A stretch of 64,000 nucleotides of DNA. Source: Rhizobium sp. BT04 (lineage in GTDB: Bacteria > Pseudomonadota > Alphaproteobacteria > Rhizobiales > Rhizobiaceae). The position numbers were made by a program, and so were the translations under genes. The notes below the pieces were generated by a model that was not told where the DNA came from, made no database searches, and was given only the letters and a program-made list of their open reading frames with translations. This document shows positions 9,031-17,579 of this stretch, in pieces; the stretch's first letter is position 1, and each line of letters begins with the position of its first letter. The DNA is taken from positions 124,001-188,000 of the forward strand of contig NZ_CP125653.1 in assembly GCF_030053135.1 (NCBI RefSeq). Reading direction: 5' to 3'.

Positions 9031-10494
9031 ATGGCGGGCAGCATGGATGAGGTTTTGAAGGCGGTGATCGCCGTCGATGGCGCCAAGGTGAGCTTCGGCG
9101 CGGTCAGAGCGCTCGACGGCGTCACGCTCCGCGTCATGCCGGGCGAATGCGTCGGCCTCGTCGGCCACAATGGCGCCGGCAAATCCACCATCGTCAGCGT
9201 CATCAATGGCGGCCTGACACCGCATGAAGGAAGTGTAGCGAGCGACGGCGAGCGGCTGGAGCGCTATGGCATCAACGCAGCGCGCGCCCGCGGCGTACGC
9301 TGCGTTTTCCAGGAGCTTTCGCTCTGCCCCAATCTCTCCATCGTCGAGAATACGCGCATCATGCATCGCCATCTCGGCGGCTTCGGCTGGCGCAGGCGCG
9401 CGGCAGAGATCATCGAGAAGAGCCTCGACACCGTCTTTCCCGGCCACGGCATCGACAGCGGCCGGACTGTCGGCGACCTTTCGATCGCCGAGCGGCAGAT
9501 GGTCGAGATATCAATGGCCTTTTCCGACGCCGGCACCCCGCCGCGGCTGGTGATCCTCGACGAACCGACCTCGTCGCTCGATGCCAGCCTTGCCCGGCAG
9601 ATGCTCGACCATGTCCGCCGCTTCATCGCCACGGGCGGGTCCGTCATCTTCATCTCGCATATCCTGCACGAGATCCTCGAAACCGCCGACCGCATTATCG
9701 TCATGAAGGACGGCCGTGTCGTCGCCGAGCGCCTGGCGCAGGGCTTCGATCATCACGGCCTGGTGGAAGCGATGGGCACCGTTGCCAAGGACGAGGCCGG
9801 GCAGCGCTCGGCGCGCGAACTATCCACCGCGCCGCTCATTCTATCGCATCAGGCAAAAGGCCTGCCCTTCACGGCGCGCAAGGGCGAGATCATCGGACTG
9901 GCGGGTCTGGCCGGCCACGGGCAGACCGAACTGCTGCTCGCCCTGCATGCCGCCCAGTCCGGCAACTGGCTGCCCGAGCGCGATCCGCTCGTCACCTTCG
10001 TCGCCGGCGACCGCCGCCTCAACGGCGTCTTCGAGCTGTGGAGCATCCTGCGCAACTTCTCCATTGCCTCGCTCGGCGATCTGTCCCGGCGCGGCCTGAT
10101 CCTCGCGGGCGCAGAGGAGACGAAAGGCGCCGACTGGAAGCGGCGGATCGAGATCCGCACGCCTGATATGGCCAACCGGATCCTGTCGCTTTCCGGCGGC
10201 AACCAGCAGAAGGTGCTCTTTGCCCGCGCCCTTGCGACGCGCGCGCCTGTCGTGTTGATGGACGATCCGATGCGCGGCGTCGATGTCGGCACCAAGCAGG
10301 AGGTCTACGCGATCATCCGCGAGGAGGCAGCGCACGGCCGCACCTTCATCTGGTACTCGACTGAAATGGACGAGGTCCGCCTCTGCGACCGCGTCTACGT
10401 TTTCCGCGAAGGCCGCATCACCGCCGAACTCGCCGGTGATGCCGTCAACGAGACGAATATCATCGCCGCCTCCTTCGAAGGGGTCGCCGCATGA
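9031..10494 (+). CDS. Sugar ABC transporter, double ATP-binding protein (RbsA/MglA type)
   Basis: 487 residues with two nucleotide-binding domains. The first has Walker A GHNGAGKST, a divergent signature (DLSIAERQMVEIS) and Walker B LVILDEPTSSLD. The second has the degenerate Walker A normal for this family (GLAGHGQTEL, no Lys), the signature LSGGNQQKVLFARAL and the Walker B region VVLMDDPMRGVD. This arrangement is diagnostic of the CUT2 sugar subfamily. ATG 9031 is chosen; ATG 9043 (MDEVLKA) is a close alternative. It overlaps the next permease gene by four bases. Confidence 0.93.
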   Translation: MAGSMDEVLKAVIAVDGAKVSFGAVRALDGVTLRVMPGECVGLVGHNGAGKSTIVSVINGGLTPHEGSVASDGERLERYGINAARARGVRCVFQELSLCPNLSIVENTRIMHRHLGGFGWRRRAAEIIEKSLDTVFPGHGIDSGRTVGDLSIAERQMVEISMAFSDAGTPPRLVILDEPTSSLDASLARQMLDHVRRFIATGGSVIFISHILHEILETADRIIVMKDGRVVAERLAQGFDHHGLVEAMGTVAKDEAGQRSARELSTAPLILSHQAKGLPFTARKGEIIGLAGLAGHGQTELLLALHAAQSGNWLPERDPLVTFVAGDRRLNGVFELWSILRNFSIASLGDLSRRGLILAGAEETKGADWKRRIEIRTPDMANRILSLSGGNQQKVLFARALATRAPVVLMDDPMRGVDVGTKQEVYAIIREEAAHGRTFIWYSTEMDEVRLCDRVYVFREGRITAELAGDAVNETNIIAASFEGVAA

Positions 10495-11438
10495 CGGTCC
10501 GGCTGTCGTCCGACGCCATGCGTCTTGCCATTCCCGCCCTGTCGCTGACGTTGCTGCTCGCCGCCGTCTTCTGGCTGCAGCCGCGCGCCATGAGTTATGT
10601 CGGGCTCAACCTGCTGTTCAACCTGGCTGTGCCGATCGCGCTGGCGACGATCGCCCAGATGCTGGTGATGGCGGTGAACGATCTCGATCTGTCGATGGGC
10701 ACCTTCGTCAGCTTCGTCGCCTGCGTCACCGCAACATTTTTGCGGGATGCCCCGGTGACCGGCGTGCTGATCCTTGCCGGGGCGATCACCACCTATGCGG
10801 CGCTCGGCGTCGTCATCCATCTGCGCAACCTGCCCTCCATTGTCGTCACTCTTGGCATGAGCTTCGTCTGGGGCGGCCTTGCCGTGCTGCTGCTGCCCGC
10901 ACCCGGCGGCCAGGCGCCGGACTGGGTGCGCTGGCTGATGACCGTCAAGCCGCCATTGGCGCCGATGGCGATTGTCGCCAGCATCGTCATCGCCTTAGTC
11001 GCCCATCTCCTCGTCATGCGCTCCTCGCTCGGGGTGCTGATCCGCGGCATCGGTGGCAACCAGCGCTCGGTCGAACGCGCCGGCTGGTCGATTGTCGGGG
11101 CGCGCGCCACCGCCTATGGACTTGCCGGCTTCTTCGCGGTGCTTGCCGGCATCGCCCTCGTTGGCCTGACCACCTCGGCCGATGCCAATATCGCGCTGCG
11201 CTACACGCTGCTGTCGATTGCCGGCGTCATCCTCGGCGGTGGCGAGTTTATCGGCGGTCGCGTTTCCCCCGTCGGCGCCGTCATCGGCGCGCTGACGCTG
11301 ACGCTCGCCGGCTCGTTCCTGTCCTTCCTGCGCATCTCGCCGGATTGGCAGATCGGGGCTCAGGGCGCGATCCTGATCATCGTCCTGGCACTCCGCCTGA
11401 TACTGAACCGCCTGGAGAAGCGGGAGAAGCGCCGATGA
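10491..11438 (+). CDS. Sugar ABC transporter permease (RbsC type), first subunit
   Basis: 315 residues, almost entirely hydrophobic with about eight or nine membrane helices, of the BPD_transp_2 family. Typical segments are LVMAVNDLDLSMGTFVSF and SIAGVILGGGEFIGGRVS. Translation is coupled to both neighbours: its ATG overlaps the stop of the ATPase, and its own stop overlaps the ATG of the second permease. Two different permease genes rather than one homodimeric RbsC suggest a heterodimeric channel. Confidence 0.92.
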   Translation: MTVRLSSDAMRLAIPALSLTLLLAAVFWLQPRAMSYVGLNLLFNLAVPIALATIAQMLVMAVNDLDLSMGTFVSFVACVTATFLRDAPVTGVLILAGAITTYAALGVVIHLRNLPSIVVTLGMSFVWGGLAVLLLPAPGGQAPDWVRWLMTVKPPLAPMAIVASIVIALVAHLLVMRSSLGVLIRGIGGNQRSVERAGWSIVGARATAYGLAGFFAVLAGIALVGLTTSADANIALRYTLLSIAGVILGGGEFIGGRVSPVGAVIGALTLTLAGSFLSFLRISPDWQIGAQGAILIIVLALRLILNRLEKREKRR

Positions 11439-12385
11439 GCCCTCTCCTTGGCCTGTTCCGCAAACCCTGGATCTGGTCGTGGCTGGCCGCCTTTGTCGTC
11501 TGGTTCCTGACGATCATGGTGACGCTCGGGGCGAGCACGCTCGGCCTGTCGCAGGCGGCCCTCACCTTCGCCGCTTTTTCGGTCGTGGTCGGCATTGGCC
11601 AGATGTTCGTCATCACGCTCGGCCCCGGCAATATCGATCTCTCGGTTCCCGCCACCATGACGCTTGCCGGCACGGTGGCGCTGAAGCTGATGAATGTCGA
11701 AAACGGCATGATCCTGCCCGGTCTTCTCGTTGCCATTCTTATCGGCCTTGTCGTCGGCCTCGGCAATTATGCGCTCATCAAGGCGCTGCGCATTCCGCCG
11801 ATCATCGCCACACTGTCGATGAGCTTCATCGTGCAGTCCGCGGCGATCTGGACGAACCGGGGATTGCGCATCAAGCCGCCGAGCCTGCTGGCCGAATTCA
11901 CCACGTCGAACACGCTCGGCGTGCCGAATGTGGCGATCGTCGCGCTCCTGATCTCGCTGCTGGCCTGGTTCCTGCTCGAGAAGACGATCTACGGGCGCTG
12001 GATCTCGGCGATCGGCCAGAGCATGCCGGCGGCGCGCATGGCCGGCATTCCGGTCGATGGCACGCGTTTTGTCACCTACCTCTTCTGCGCCGTGCTGGCA
12101 TCGGTCGCGGGTTATCTGCTCGCCTGCTTCTCCGGCGGCGCCGCGCTCAATATGGGTTCGGAATACCTCTTGATGTCGATCGCCGTTGTGGTGATCGGCG
12201 GCACGGCGGTTGCCGGCGGCGATTCCAACGTGCCGGGCATCTGGGGCGCATCGCTCTTCATGTTCCTGGTTGTCTCCATGCTCAACACCTACGGGGTCGG
12301 CGCCGGCATTCGCCTGATCATGACCGGCCTCATCATCATCAGCGTCATCATGCTTGCCGGCGGCCGCCGGGCCGGCATGCGATAA
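11435..12385 (+). CDS. Sugar ABC transporter permease (RbsC type), second subunit
   Basis: 316 residues, a BPD_transp_2 membrane protein with about nine helices and the characteristic MFVITLGPGNIDLSVPATM and AVVVIGGTAVAGGDSNVPG. It shares the fold of the preceding permease but is clearly diverged, so it is a partner subunit and not a recent duplicate. ATG 11435 overlaps the upstream TGA. The SMP-30 gene starts 14 bases after its stop. Confidence 0.92.
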   Translation: MSPLLGLFRKPWIWSWLAAFVVWFLTIMVTLGASTLGLSQAALTFAAFSVVVGIGQMFVITLGPGNIDLSVPATMTLAGTVALKLMNVENGMILPGLLVAILIGLVVGLGNYALIKALRIPPIIATLSMSFIVQSAAIWTNRGLRIKPPSLLAEFTTSNTLGVPNVAIVALLISLLAWFLLEKTIYGRWISAIGQSMPAARMAGIPVDGTRFVTYLFCAVLASVAGYLLACFSGGAALNMGSEYLLMSIAVVVIGGTAVAGGDSNVPGIWGASLFMFLVVSMLNTYGVGAGIRLIMTGLIIISVIMLAGGRRAGMR

Positions 12386-12399
12386 TTGGGAAGACTGCC

Positions 12400-13314
12400 A
12401 TGGCAGAGGCCAGCATCTACGAAATCCACGACCCGCGCTTCCGGCAGTTGATCGTCACGAGCGCCGGTCTCGACGAACTCTATTCCTCCTGCCGCTGGGC
12501 GGAGGGTCCCGTCTGGTTCAACGATGCGAACCAGCTCTTGTGGAGTGATATTCCCAACCAGCGCATGCTGCGATGGACGCCGGAAAGCGGCGTCTCCGTC
12601 TATCGGCAGCCCTCCAACTTCACCAACGGCCACACGCGCGACCGGCAGGGCCGGCTGATCTCCTGCGAACATGGTGCGCGCCGCGTCACCCGCACCGAGG
12701 TCGACGGCTCGATCACCGTGCTTGCCGATCGTTTCGAGGGCGCCAGGCTCAATTCGCCGAACGACGTGGTGGTGAAATCGGACGGCACGATCTGGTTCAC
12801 CGATCCCACCTACGGCATCATGTCGGACTATGAAGGCTATCGCGCCATACCCGAGCAGCCGAGCCGCAACGTCTATCGGCTCGACCCGGCGACCGGCGTG
12901 CTTGCGGCTGTCGTCAAGGATTTCACCCAGCCGAACGGCCTCGCCTTCTCGCCCGACGAGACAATCCTCTATGTGGCGGATTCGGCCGCTAGCCATGACG
13001 AAAGCCTGCCGCGTCACATCCGCGCTTTCGACGTGGTCGACGGCGAAAGGCTCACCAACGGCCGCGTCTTCTGCCTGATCGACACCGGCATTCCGGATGG
13101 CATCCGCACCGACGTGAATGGAAACCTCTGGTCGAGTGCTGGGGATGGCGTGCACTGCTTCGACCCAATGGGCAAGCTGATCGGCAAGATCCGCGTGCCG
13201 CAAACCGTCGCCAACCTCACCTTCGGTGGCCCCAGACGCAATCGGCTGTTCATTGCGGCGACGCGGTCGGTTTATGCGGTCTATGTCGCAGTCAGCGGCG
13301 CTCAGGTGCCGTGA
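12400..13314 (+). CDS. SMP-30/gluconolactonase family protein
   Basis: 304 residues of the SMP-30/Gluconolactonase/LRE six-bladed beta-propeller family. Expected metal-site motifs are present: the early glutamate in RWAEGPVWF, the asparagine in NSPNDVVVKSDG with WFTDPTYG, and the aspartate in FSPDETILYVADS. Such enzymes open sugar lactones to aldonic acids using a divalent metal. As the last gene of the ribose-type ABC operon it probably acts on a lactone formed from, or imported by, the transported sugar. There is no signal peptide, so it should be cytoplasmic. Confidence 0.9.
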   Translation: MAEASIYEIHDPRFRQLIVTSAGLDELYSSCRWAEGPVWFNDANQLLWSDIPNQRMLRWTPESGVSVYRQPSNFTNGHTRDRQGRLISCEHGARRVTRTEVDGSITVLADRFEGARLNSPNDVVVKSDGTIWFTDPTYGIMSDYEGYRAIPEQPSRNVYRLDPATGVLAAVVKDFTQPNGLAFSPDETILYVADSAASHDESLPRHIRAFDVVDGERLTNGRVFCLIDTGIPDGIRTDVNGNLWSSAGDGVHCFDPMGKLIGKIRVPQTVANLTFGGPRRNRLFIAATRSVYAVYVAVSGAQVP

Positions 13315-13328
13315 AAAGCTGACCCGCT

Positions 13329-14642
13329 CTAAACGGCAGCGGCGAGAGGCGGTGTCGAATATTGCGCGGTCGGATCCGGCAGCCCGAGGTTGGAACGCAG
13401 CGTGCCCTCGCCGTAGTCGCGCCGGTAGACACCTCTTTCCTGCAGGATCGGCACGACCCGGTCGACGAATTCGTCGAAGCCGCTGGGCGTCAGATGCGGT
13501 GCGAAGACAAATCCGTCGGCCGCGTCGGCCTGCACATAGCGGTTGATCTCGGTGGCGATTTCATCCGGCGTGCCGACGAAATGCTGCCGGCCGGTGACGC
13601 GAATGATCAGTTGGCGAATACTGAGCTTGTCGCGCTCGGCCAGCTCGCGCCAGACACGCGCGGTTTCCAGTCTGCCGGCGACGTCCTGATTGTTGGCGCG
13701 CCCCTGCGCCAGCCGCGTCTCGGAAATATCTGGCTCGATCTCAGGCAGAGGTCCCTCCGGGTCGTAGCTGGAAAGATCCCGGTTCCAGACTTGCTCCAGA
13801 AACACGATCGCATTCCTGGGGCTGACCTGCTGAAGACGGATCGCTCTCAGCTTCTCCTGCGCATCCGCCTGGGTGTCGCCGATGACGAAATTGGCGCCGG
13901 GCAGGATCTTCAGCGCATTCGGGCTGCGGCCGTATTTCGTCAGACGCCGCTTCACATCGGCATAGAAGGCCTGCCCGGCTTCGAGCGAGCCGTGGCGGGA
14001 ATAGATCAGGTCGGCATGGCTGGCGGCAAGCTCGCGCCCCTCGTCGGAATCTCCCGCCTGCGCGATCACCGGCGCGCCTTGCGGAAGCGGCGACAATGCC
14101 GATTGCCCGCCAATGTCGAAATGCCTGGAACCGGCCGCGAAGCCCCCCTCGGTCCACAGCTTGCGCGCGGTTTCGAGGAATTCGCGGGCGCGTTCGTAGC
14201 GCTCCCGGTGCGGCAGGTGATCGCCACGACGGAAATTCGCGCCGGTAAATGCGCCCGGGGAGGTGACGACATTCCAGCCGGCACGTCCGCCGGAGAGAAT
14301 ATCGAGCGTCGCCAGTTGCCGCGCCAGCGGATAGGGTTCGTTGAAGGTGGTGGTCAGGGTGCCGATCAGGCCGACATGATCGGTGATCGATGCCAGCGCC
14401 GTCAGGATCGCCAGCGTATTGGGGCGACCGGCGACATCAAGCTCATGGAAGCGGCCACCCTGCTCGCGGACCCGCAGACCCTCCGCCAGAAAGATGAAGT
14501 CGAATTTTCCGCGCTCCACGGTTTCGGCAAAATGCCGGAACGACGAAAACGCGATCTGGCTTCCGGCCGCCGGATCGCTCCAGACTGTGAAGTTGTTGAC
14601 GCCGGGAAACTGGGCTCCCAGGATAACCTGTTTCTTGGTCAT
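13329..14642 (-). CDS. LLM-class flavin-dependent monooxygenase (NtaA/SnaA/DszA family)
   Basis: 437 residues, the usual length for the nitrilotriacetate monooxygenase A branch of the luciferase-like superfamily. Hallmarks are FDFIFLAEGLRV near the N-terminus, HVGLIGTLTTTFNEPYPLAR, LDILSGGRAGWNVVTSPGAF and a C-terminal GFVFAPHLTPSGFDEFVDRV. These enzymes use reduced FMN and oxygen to oxidise sulfur- or nitrogen-containing organics. It is followed by another luciferase-like gene and a GNAT gene on the same strand. No flavin reductase is adjacent, so FMNH2 must come from elsewhere. Confidence 0.9.
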   Translation of the reverse strand: MTKKQVILGAQFPGVNNFTVWSDPAAGSQIAFSSFRHFAETVERGKFDFIFLAEGLRVREQGGRFHELDVAGRPNTLAILTALASITDHVGLIGTLTTTFNEPYPLARQLATLDILSGGRAGWNVVTSPGAFTGANFRRGDHLPHRERYERAREFLETARKLWTEGGFAAGSRHFDIGGQSALSPLPQGAPVIAQAGDSDEGRELAASHADLIYSRHGSLEAGQAFYADVKRRLTKYGRSPNALKILPGANFVIGDTQADAQEKLRAIRLQQVSPRNAIVFLEQVWNRDLSSYDPEGPLPEIEPDISETRLAQGRANNQDVAGRLETARVWRELAERDKLSIRQLIIRVTGRQHFVGTPDEIATEINRYVQADAADGFVFAPHLTPSGFDEFVDRVVPILQERGVYRRDYGEGTLRSNLGLPDPTAQYSTPPLAAAV

Positions 14643-14658
14643 GGACGGTCCTTTCCGC

Positions 14659-15645
14659 TCACGCAGCAGAGGTGTAGCGATTGATGGCCTTGGGCAGGCC
14701 GAGGCGCTCGCGAAGCGTCCCGCTTCCCGGCTTTCGTAAAAGAGACGCGGCTCTGAGCGCCGGAAGGAGTTCGTTGACGAGGTGATCGAGTTGGCTGGGA
14801 TCTCGGAGGATCAGGCGGACACCATCGGCGCCTGATGCTGCGACCCGGGCAACTTGCGCGGCAAACCCGGCGACGGAAATCGGCTCAGCATCGACGTCGA
14901 GATCGACAAAGACGGCTTGTGTTTTCGGATTACCTGGAAGGGTGCGGAGATTGATCCTTTCCGGGATGCCGGGCCGAATGAAGACGACATCGGCCGTGGC
15001 CGAGGCGTCGTCGCCTTCGATCTGGACGGCGGCCACGACCGGCTGGCCTTGCGGCGGGCGCGGTGTGATGGACGGCCCGAGGACTTTGAATGCCGCGCTT
15101 TCGAAATTGATGTAGTGCAGTTTGGCGCCGTCCAAGAAGCGAAAGCTCTCCCGGTCGCGGATGATGGCGTCTTCTTCCCAGCTGTCCCACAGGCGGCGGA
15201 TGACCTCGATCGCGTCTTTTGCGTCCTGTTCCAGTGCCGCCCCGTCTGTCGTGGGAAAACCGTCGAGTGCGCCGATCGCCTGCTTTGCCTGCAGGGCGCG
15301 ATCGCCGCGGAGCTGTTGCGCGAAAAGCCCGGCCCGGCCCTCGCTGACATAATCCAGGGTCGCGATGGCGGTCGAAATGTGGAAAGGTTCCAGATAGTTG
15401 ACCGGGGCGCCGGCGATGATGCCGATCTTGCGGCTGCGCGGCGCCAGCCAGTTGGCAAGCAGAATGGCATCCAGCCCGTCGCCGCCGGCTGCAGCGAAAC
15501 CGTCCTCCAAAGTGATGAATTCGACCACCTCGTCAAGACGGGAAACCAGGGTCCGCCAAAAATCGCGCTGGGAGGCGTGGTTGTCGAACGGGTATACGGC
15601 GAGATCAACGCCGATGCCGACTTGAAGTCCATTGGGAAGCGTCAT
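14659..15645 (-). CDS. LLM-class flavin-dependent oxidoreductase, short variant
   Basis: 328 residues with a luciferase-like barrel but less conserved than its neighbours: VEFITLEDGFAAAGG, LAPRSRKIGIIAGAPVNYLE, TAIATLDYVSEGRAGLFAQQ and the shared tail GSGTLRERLGLP. The central part, about 175-260, lacks several usual barrel motifs. The gene starts 45 bases from the GNAT gene and ends 16 bases before the NtaA-like gene, so the three probably form one transcript. The substrate is not known; an accessory oxidoreductase of the organosulfur cluster is the likely role. Confidence 0.82.
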   Translation of the reverse strand: MTLPNGLQVGIGVDLAVYPFDNHASQRDFWRTLVSRLDEVVEFITLEDGFAAAGGDGLDAILLANWLAPRSRKIGIIAGAPVNYLEPFHISTAIATLDYVSEGRAGLFAQQLRGDRALQAKQAIGALDGFPTTDGAALEQDAKDAIEVIRRLWDSWEEDAIIRDRESFRFLDGAKLHYINFESAAFKVLGPSITPRPPQGQPVVAAVQIEGDDASATADVVFIRPGIPERINLRTLPGNPKTQAVFVDLDVDAEPISVAGFAAQVARVAASGADGVRLILRDPSQLDHLVNELLPALRAASLLRKPGSGTLRERLGLPKAINRYTSAA

Positions 15646-15690
15646 GATCTGTTCCGTTGGAATGGTAGATTGGTAATGGCGCTCGCGCCG

Positions 15691-16317
15691 TCATGCGGCG
15701 GAGGCGTCGTGGCTTGCCAGCCGGTCCCTGATCTTCGCTTCCTGTGCTGTCTTCAGCGCGGTGACCCGCGCAGTCGCCTCTTCGAAGGAGGCTGCGGGCG
15801 GATAGATCGGTGTTGTCCCCACCTGCCCTGCCTTTTCGCCGATATGTTTTTCGAACGGCAGCGAACGATAGAGAGAGGGATCGGCTGATGGATCGAACAG
15901 CGGGCGGTAGCCGAGCGACAGATAAAGGGCGACCGCCTCGGGCTGGCGGAAGCCTGTCGAGAGATAGGATCTGGTGTAACCAAGCTGCGCGGCGCTTTCC
16001 TCGAGCGCCAGAACGATGGCGCGGGCCAAGCCCTGACGCCTGAGATGCGGATGCGTCCAGATCCGCTTCATTTCGGCCGTCTCATCGTCGTGGCTCATGA
16101 AGGCGCCGCCGGCAACGGTTTGACCATTCCGCTGCAGCAGCAGGAAATCTCCCAATGGATGGGAAAACAGCGAAACGGGATAACGGAAGATCTCCGCCCG
16201 CGCCCCGCCGGGGCGGCTCGCGGCTCCGTATCTCCCGTCATATTCGCTGACCAGCCCGTCGATCAGGGGCTGGGCAGCAGGGTCCAGCAATGATGACCGG
16301 ACAACTATATCAGTCAT
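15691..16317 (-). CDS. GNAT-family N-acetyltransferase
   Basis: 208 residues. A GNAT core is visible: AGGAFMSHDDETAEMKRIWTHP for beta-4, then the acetyl-CoA loop HLRRQGLARAIVLALEESAA (R/Q-x-x-G-x-A type) and TGFRQPEAVALYLSLGY near the end. ATG 16317 is preceded by GGAGG; an upstream in-frame extension has no ribosome site. The C-terminal 50 residues lie outside the fold. Together with flavin monooxygenases and serine acetyltransferase this recalls the Bacillus ytm/yxe loci, where S-substituted cysteines are N-acetylated before oxidation. The role is an inference. Confidence 0.88.
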   Translation of the reverse strand: MTDIVVRSSLLDPAAQPLIDGLVSEYDGRYGAASRPGGARAEIFRYPVSLFSHPLGDFLLLQRNGQTVAGGAFMSHDDETAEMKRIWTHPHLRRQGLARAIVLALEESAAQLGYTRSYLSTGFRQPEAVALYLSLGYRPLFDPSADPSLYRSLPFEKHIGEKAGQVGTTPIYPPAASFEEATARVTALKTAQEAKIRDRLASHDASAA

Positions 16318-16486
16318 GAACACGCCTCCGATGAAGGTCTGATCGCTTCCGGATGCGGTTTCAGTAAATGCCCTGAAGGTCGTCCGGCGCGCGCCTAGCA
16401 TCGTCAGCATGCCCGATCGGAGGATCGGTTTGCACGGCATGATTGTTGCGTTTGCCGCCGAATATTAAAAGATCATTGCTCGATTT

Positions 16487-16508
16487 GATAGTTTACTAAA
16501 ATTATAGA
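16487..16508. promoter_or_regulatory. AT-rich candidate regulatory site shared with the site at 27378
   Basis: GATAGTTTACTAAAATTATAGA lies in the divergent spacer between the GNAT gene and the luciferase-like gene at 16547. Its core TACTAAAATTATAGA differs at two of 15 positions from TACCAAAATAATAGA at 27378-27392, in front of the FAD-protein gene at the other end of the locus. The surrounding spacer is much richer in AT than the genes. The binding protein is unknown. Confidence 0.4.
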
Positions 16509-16546
16509 TTGCGTGTTTTAATCGACCTGCCGGGTCGGGAGCAGAT

Positions 16547-17548
16547 ATGTCATACGCCCTCAGTTTTCTCGATAAAAGTCCGATCCATGGCCCGGAACCG
16601 GCAGCCGCAGCGCTGCAACGCAGCCTGAGCCTGGCCAAAAGGGCCGAGGATCTCGGCTATCGGCGGTTCTGGGTGGCCGAACATCATAACTCTCCCAGCC
16701 TCGCAAGCTCGTCGCCTGAGGTGTTGATCTCATTTCTGCTGGCTCGAACAAGCCGCATCAACATCGGCTCCGGCGGAGTCATGCTCCAGCATTACAGTGC
16801 CTACAAGGTCGCGGAGAATTTCAACCTGCTTGCCGCTCTCGCGCCGGGCCGGGTCGATCTCGGCGTCGGCAAGGCGCCCGGGGGCCTGCCGCTGTCGACG
16901 CGCGCCCTGCAGCAGGCCTACGACCCCGAACGCAAGCCGTCCTTCTCAGAGCAATTGACCGAACTCGATGGTTTTCTGCACCACGGAGACGCCGGCCAAT
17001 CGCAGGACGAACGTCCTGTCGCCTTTCCGGTGCCGGACCAGCCGCCCGGCCGCTTTGTGCTCGGCGCAAGTGCGGAGAGCGCGACGCTCGCCGCCCGTCT
17101 CGGATGGGGCTTTGTCTATGCCGCGCATATCCACGGAGATGCGAGCGCGATCGCCGAAGCGCTGGCGGCTTACCGCAATGCGGGCGGCACATCGGCGCTG
17201 TTGGCCCTGAGCGTCATCACCGCAGAAACGAATGCGCTTGCCGAAAGCATCGGCGGCGAGACCCGCCGGTTCCGGGTCGAGGTCGAAGGCGGCCAGGCAG
17301 TGAATGTCGGCAGCGAGGATCAGGCGCGCGAATATGTGCGCCAGTCGGGCAAGACGCAGTACCAGATCGAGGAGCGAAGCCCGCGCCTCATTCGCGGCAC
17401 GCCGTCGAGCGTCCATGCCGAGCTGCAGCAGCTGCACAGGACCTATGGTGTCGCCGAATTCATCATTGACTGCCCGCTGTCGGATGGGGCGCAACGCCTG
17501 AAAACGATCGAACTCCTGGCAGCCGGGCGCGCAGCCATCGCCGCCTGA
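16547..17548 (+). CDS. LLM-class flavin-dependent oxidoreductase (MsnO8-like)
   Basis: 333 residues, a compact luciferase-like barrel. Diagnostic stretches are YALSFLDKSPIHGPEPAAAA, GYRRFWVAEHHNSPSLASSS, INIGSGGVMLQHYSAYKVAE and APGRVDLGVGKAPG. The WVAEHH segment is typical of the group containing YceB/MsnO8. It is the first gene of the rightward run containing both binding proteins, the permeases and the double ATPase. Thirty-one bases separate it from the first binding protein. The likely cofactor is FMN or F420-like flavin; the substrate is unknown but presumably enters through the adjacent transporter. Confidence 0.9.
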   Translation: MSYALSFLDKSPIHGPEPAAAALQRSLSLAKRAEDLGYRRFWVAEHHNSPSLASSSPEVLISFLLARTSRINIGSGGVMLQHYSAYKVAENFNLLAALAPGRVDLGVGKAPGGLPLSTRALQQAYDPERKPSFSEQLTELDGFLHHGDAGQSQDERPVAFPVPDQPPGRFVLGASAESATLAARLGWGFVYAAHIHGDASAIAEALAAYRNAGGTSALLALSVITAETNALAESIGGETRRFRVEVEGGQAVNVGSEDQAREYVRQSGKTQYQIEERSPRLIRGTPSSVHAELQQLHRTYGVAEFIIDCPLSDGAQRLKTIELLAAGRAAIAA

Positions 17549-17579
17549 TCATCGGACAACAAATCGGGGGGCCATCACC

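Noticed and set aside
13362..14684. 440-codon plus-strand ORF opposite the NtaA-like monooxygenase
   Set aside because: Shadow of the monooxygenase gene; no recognisable domain and a composition typical of antisense frames.
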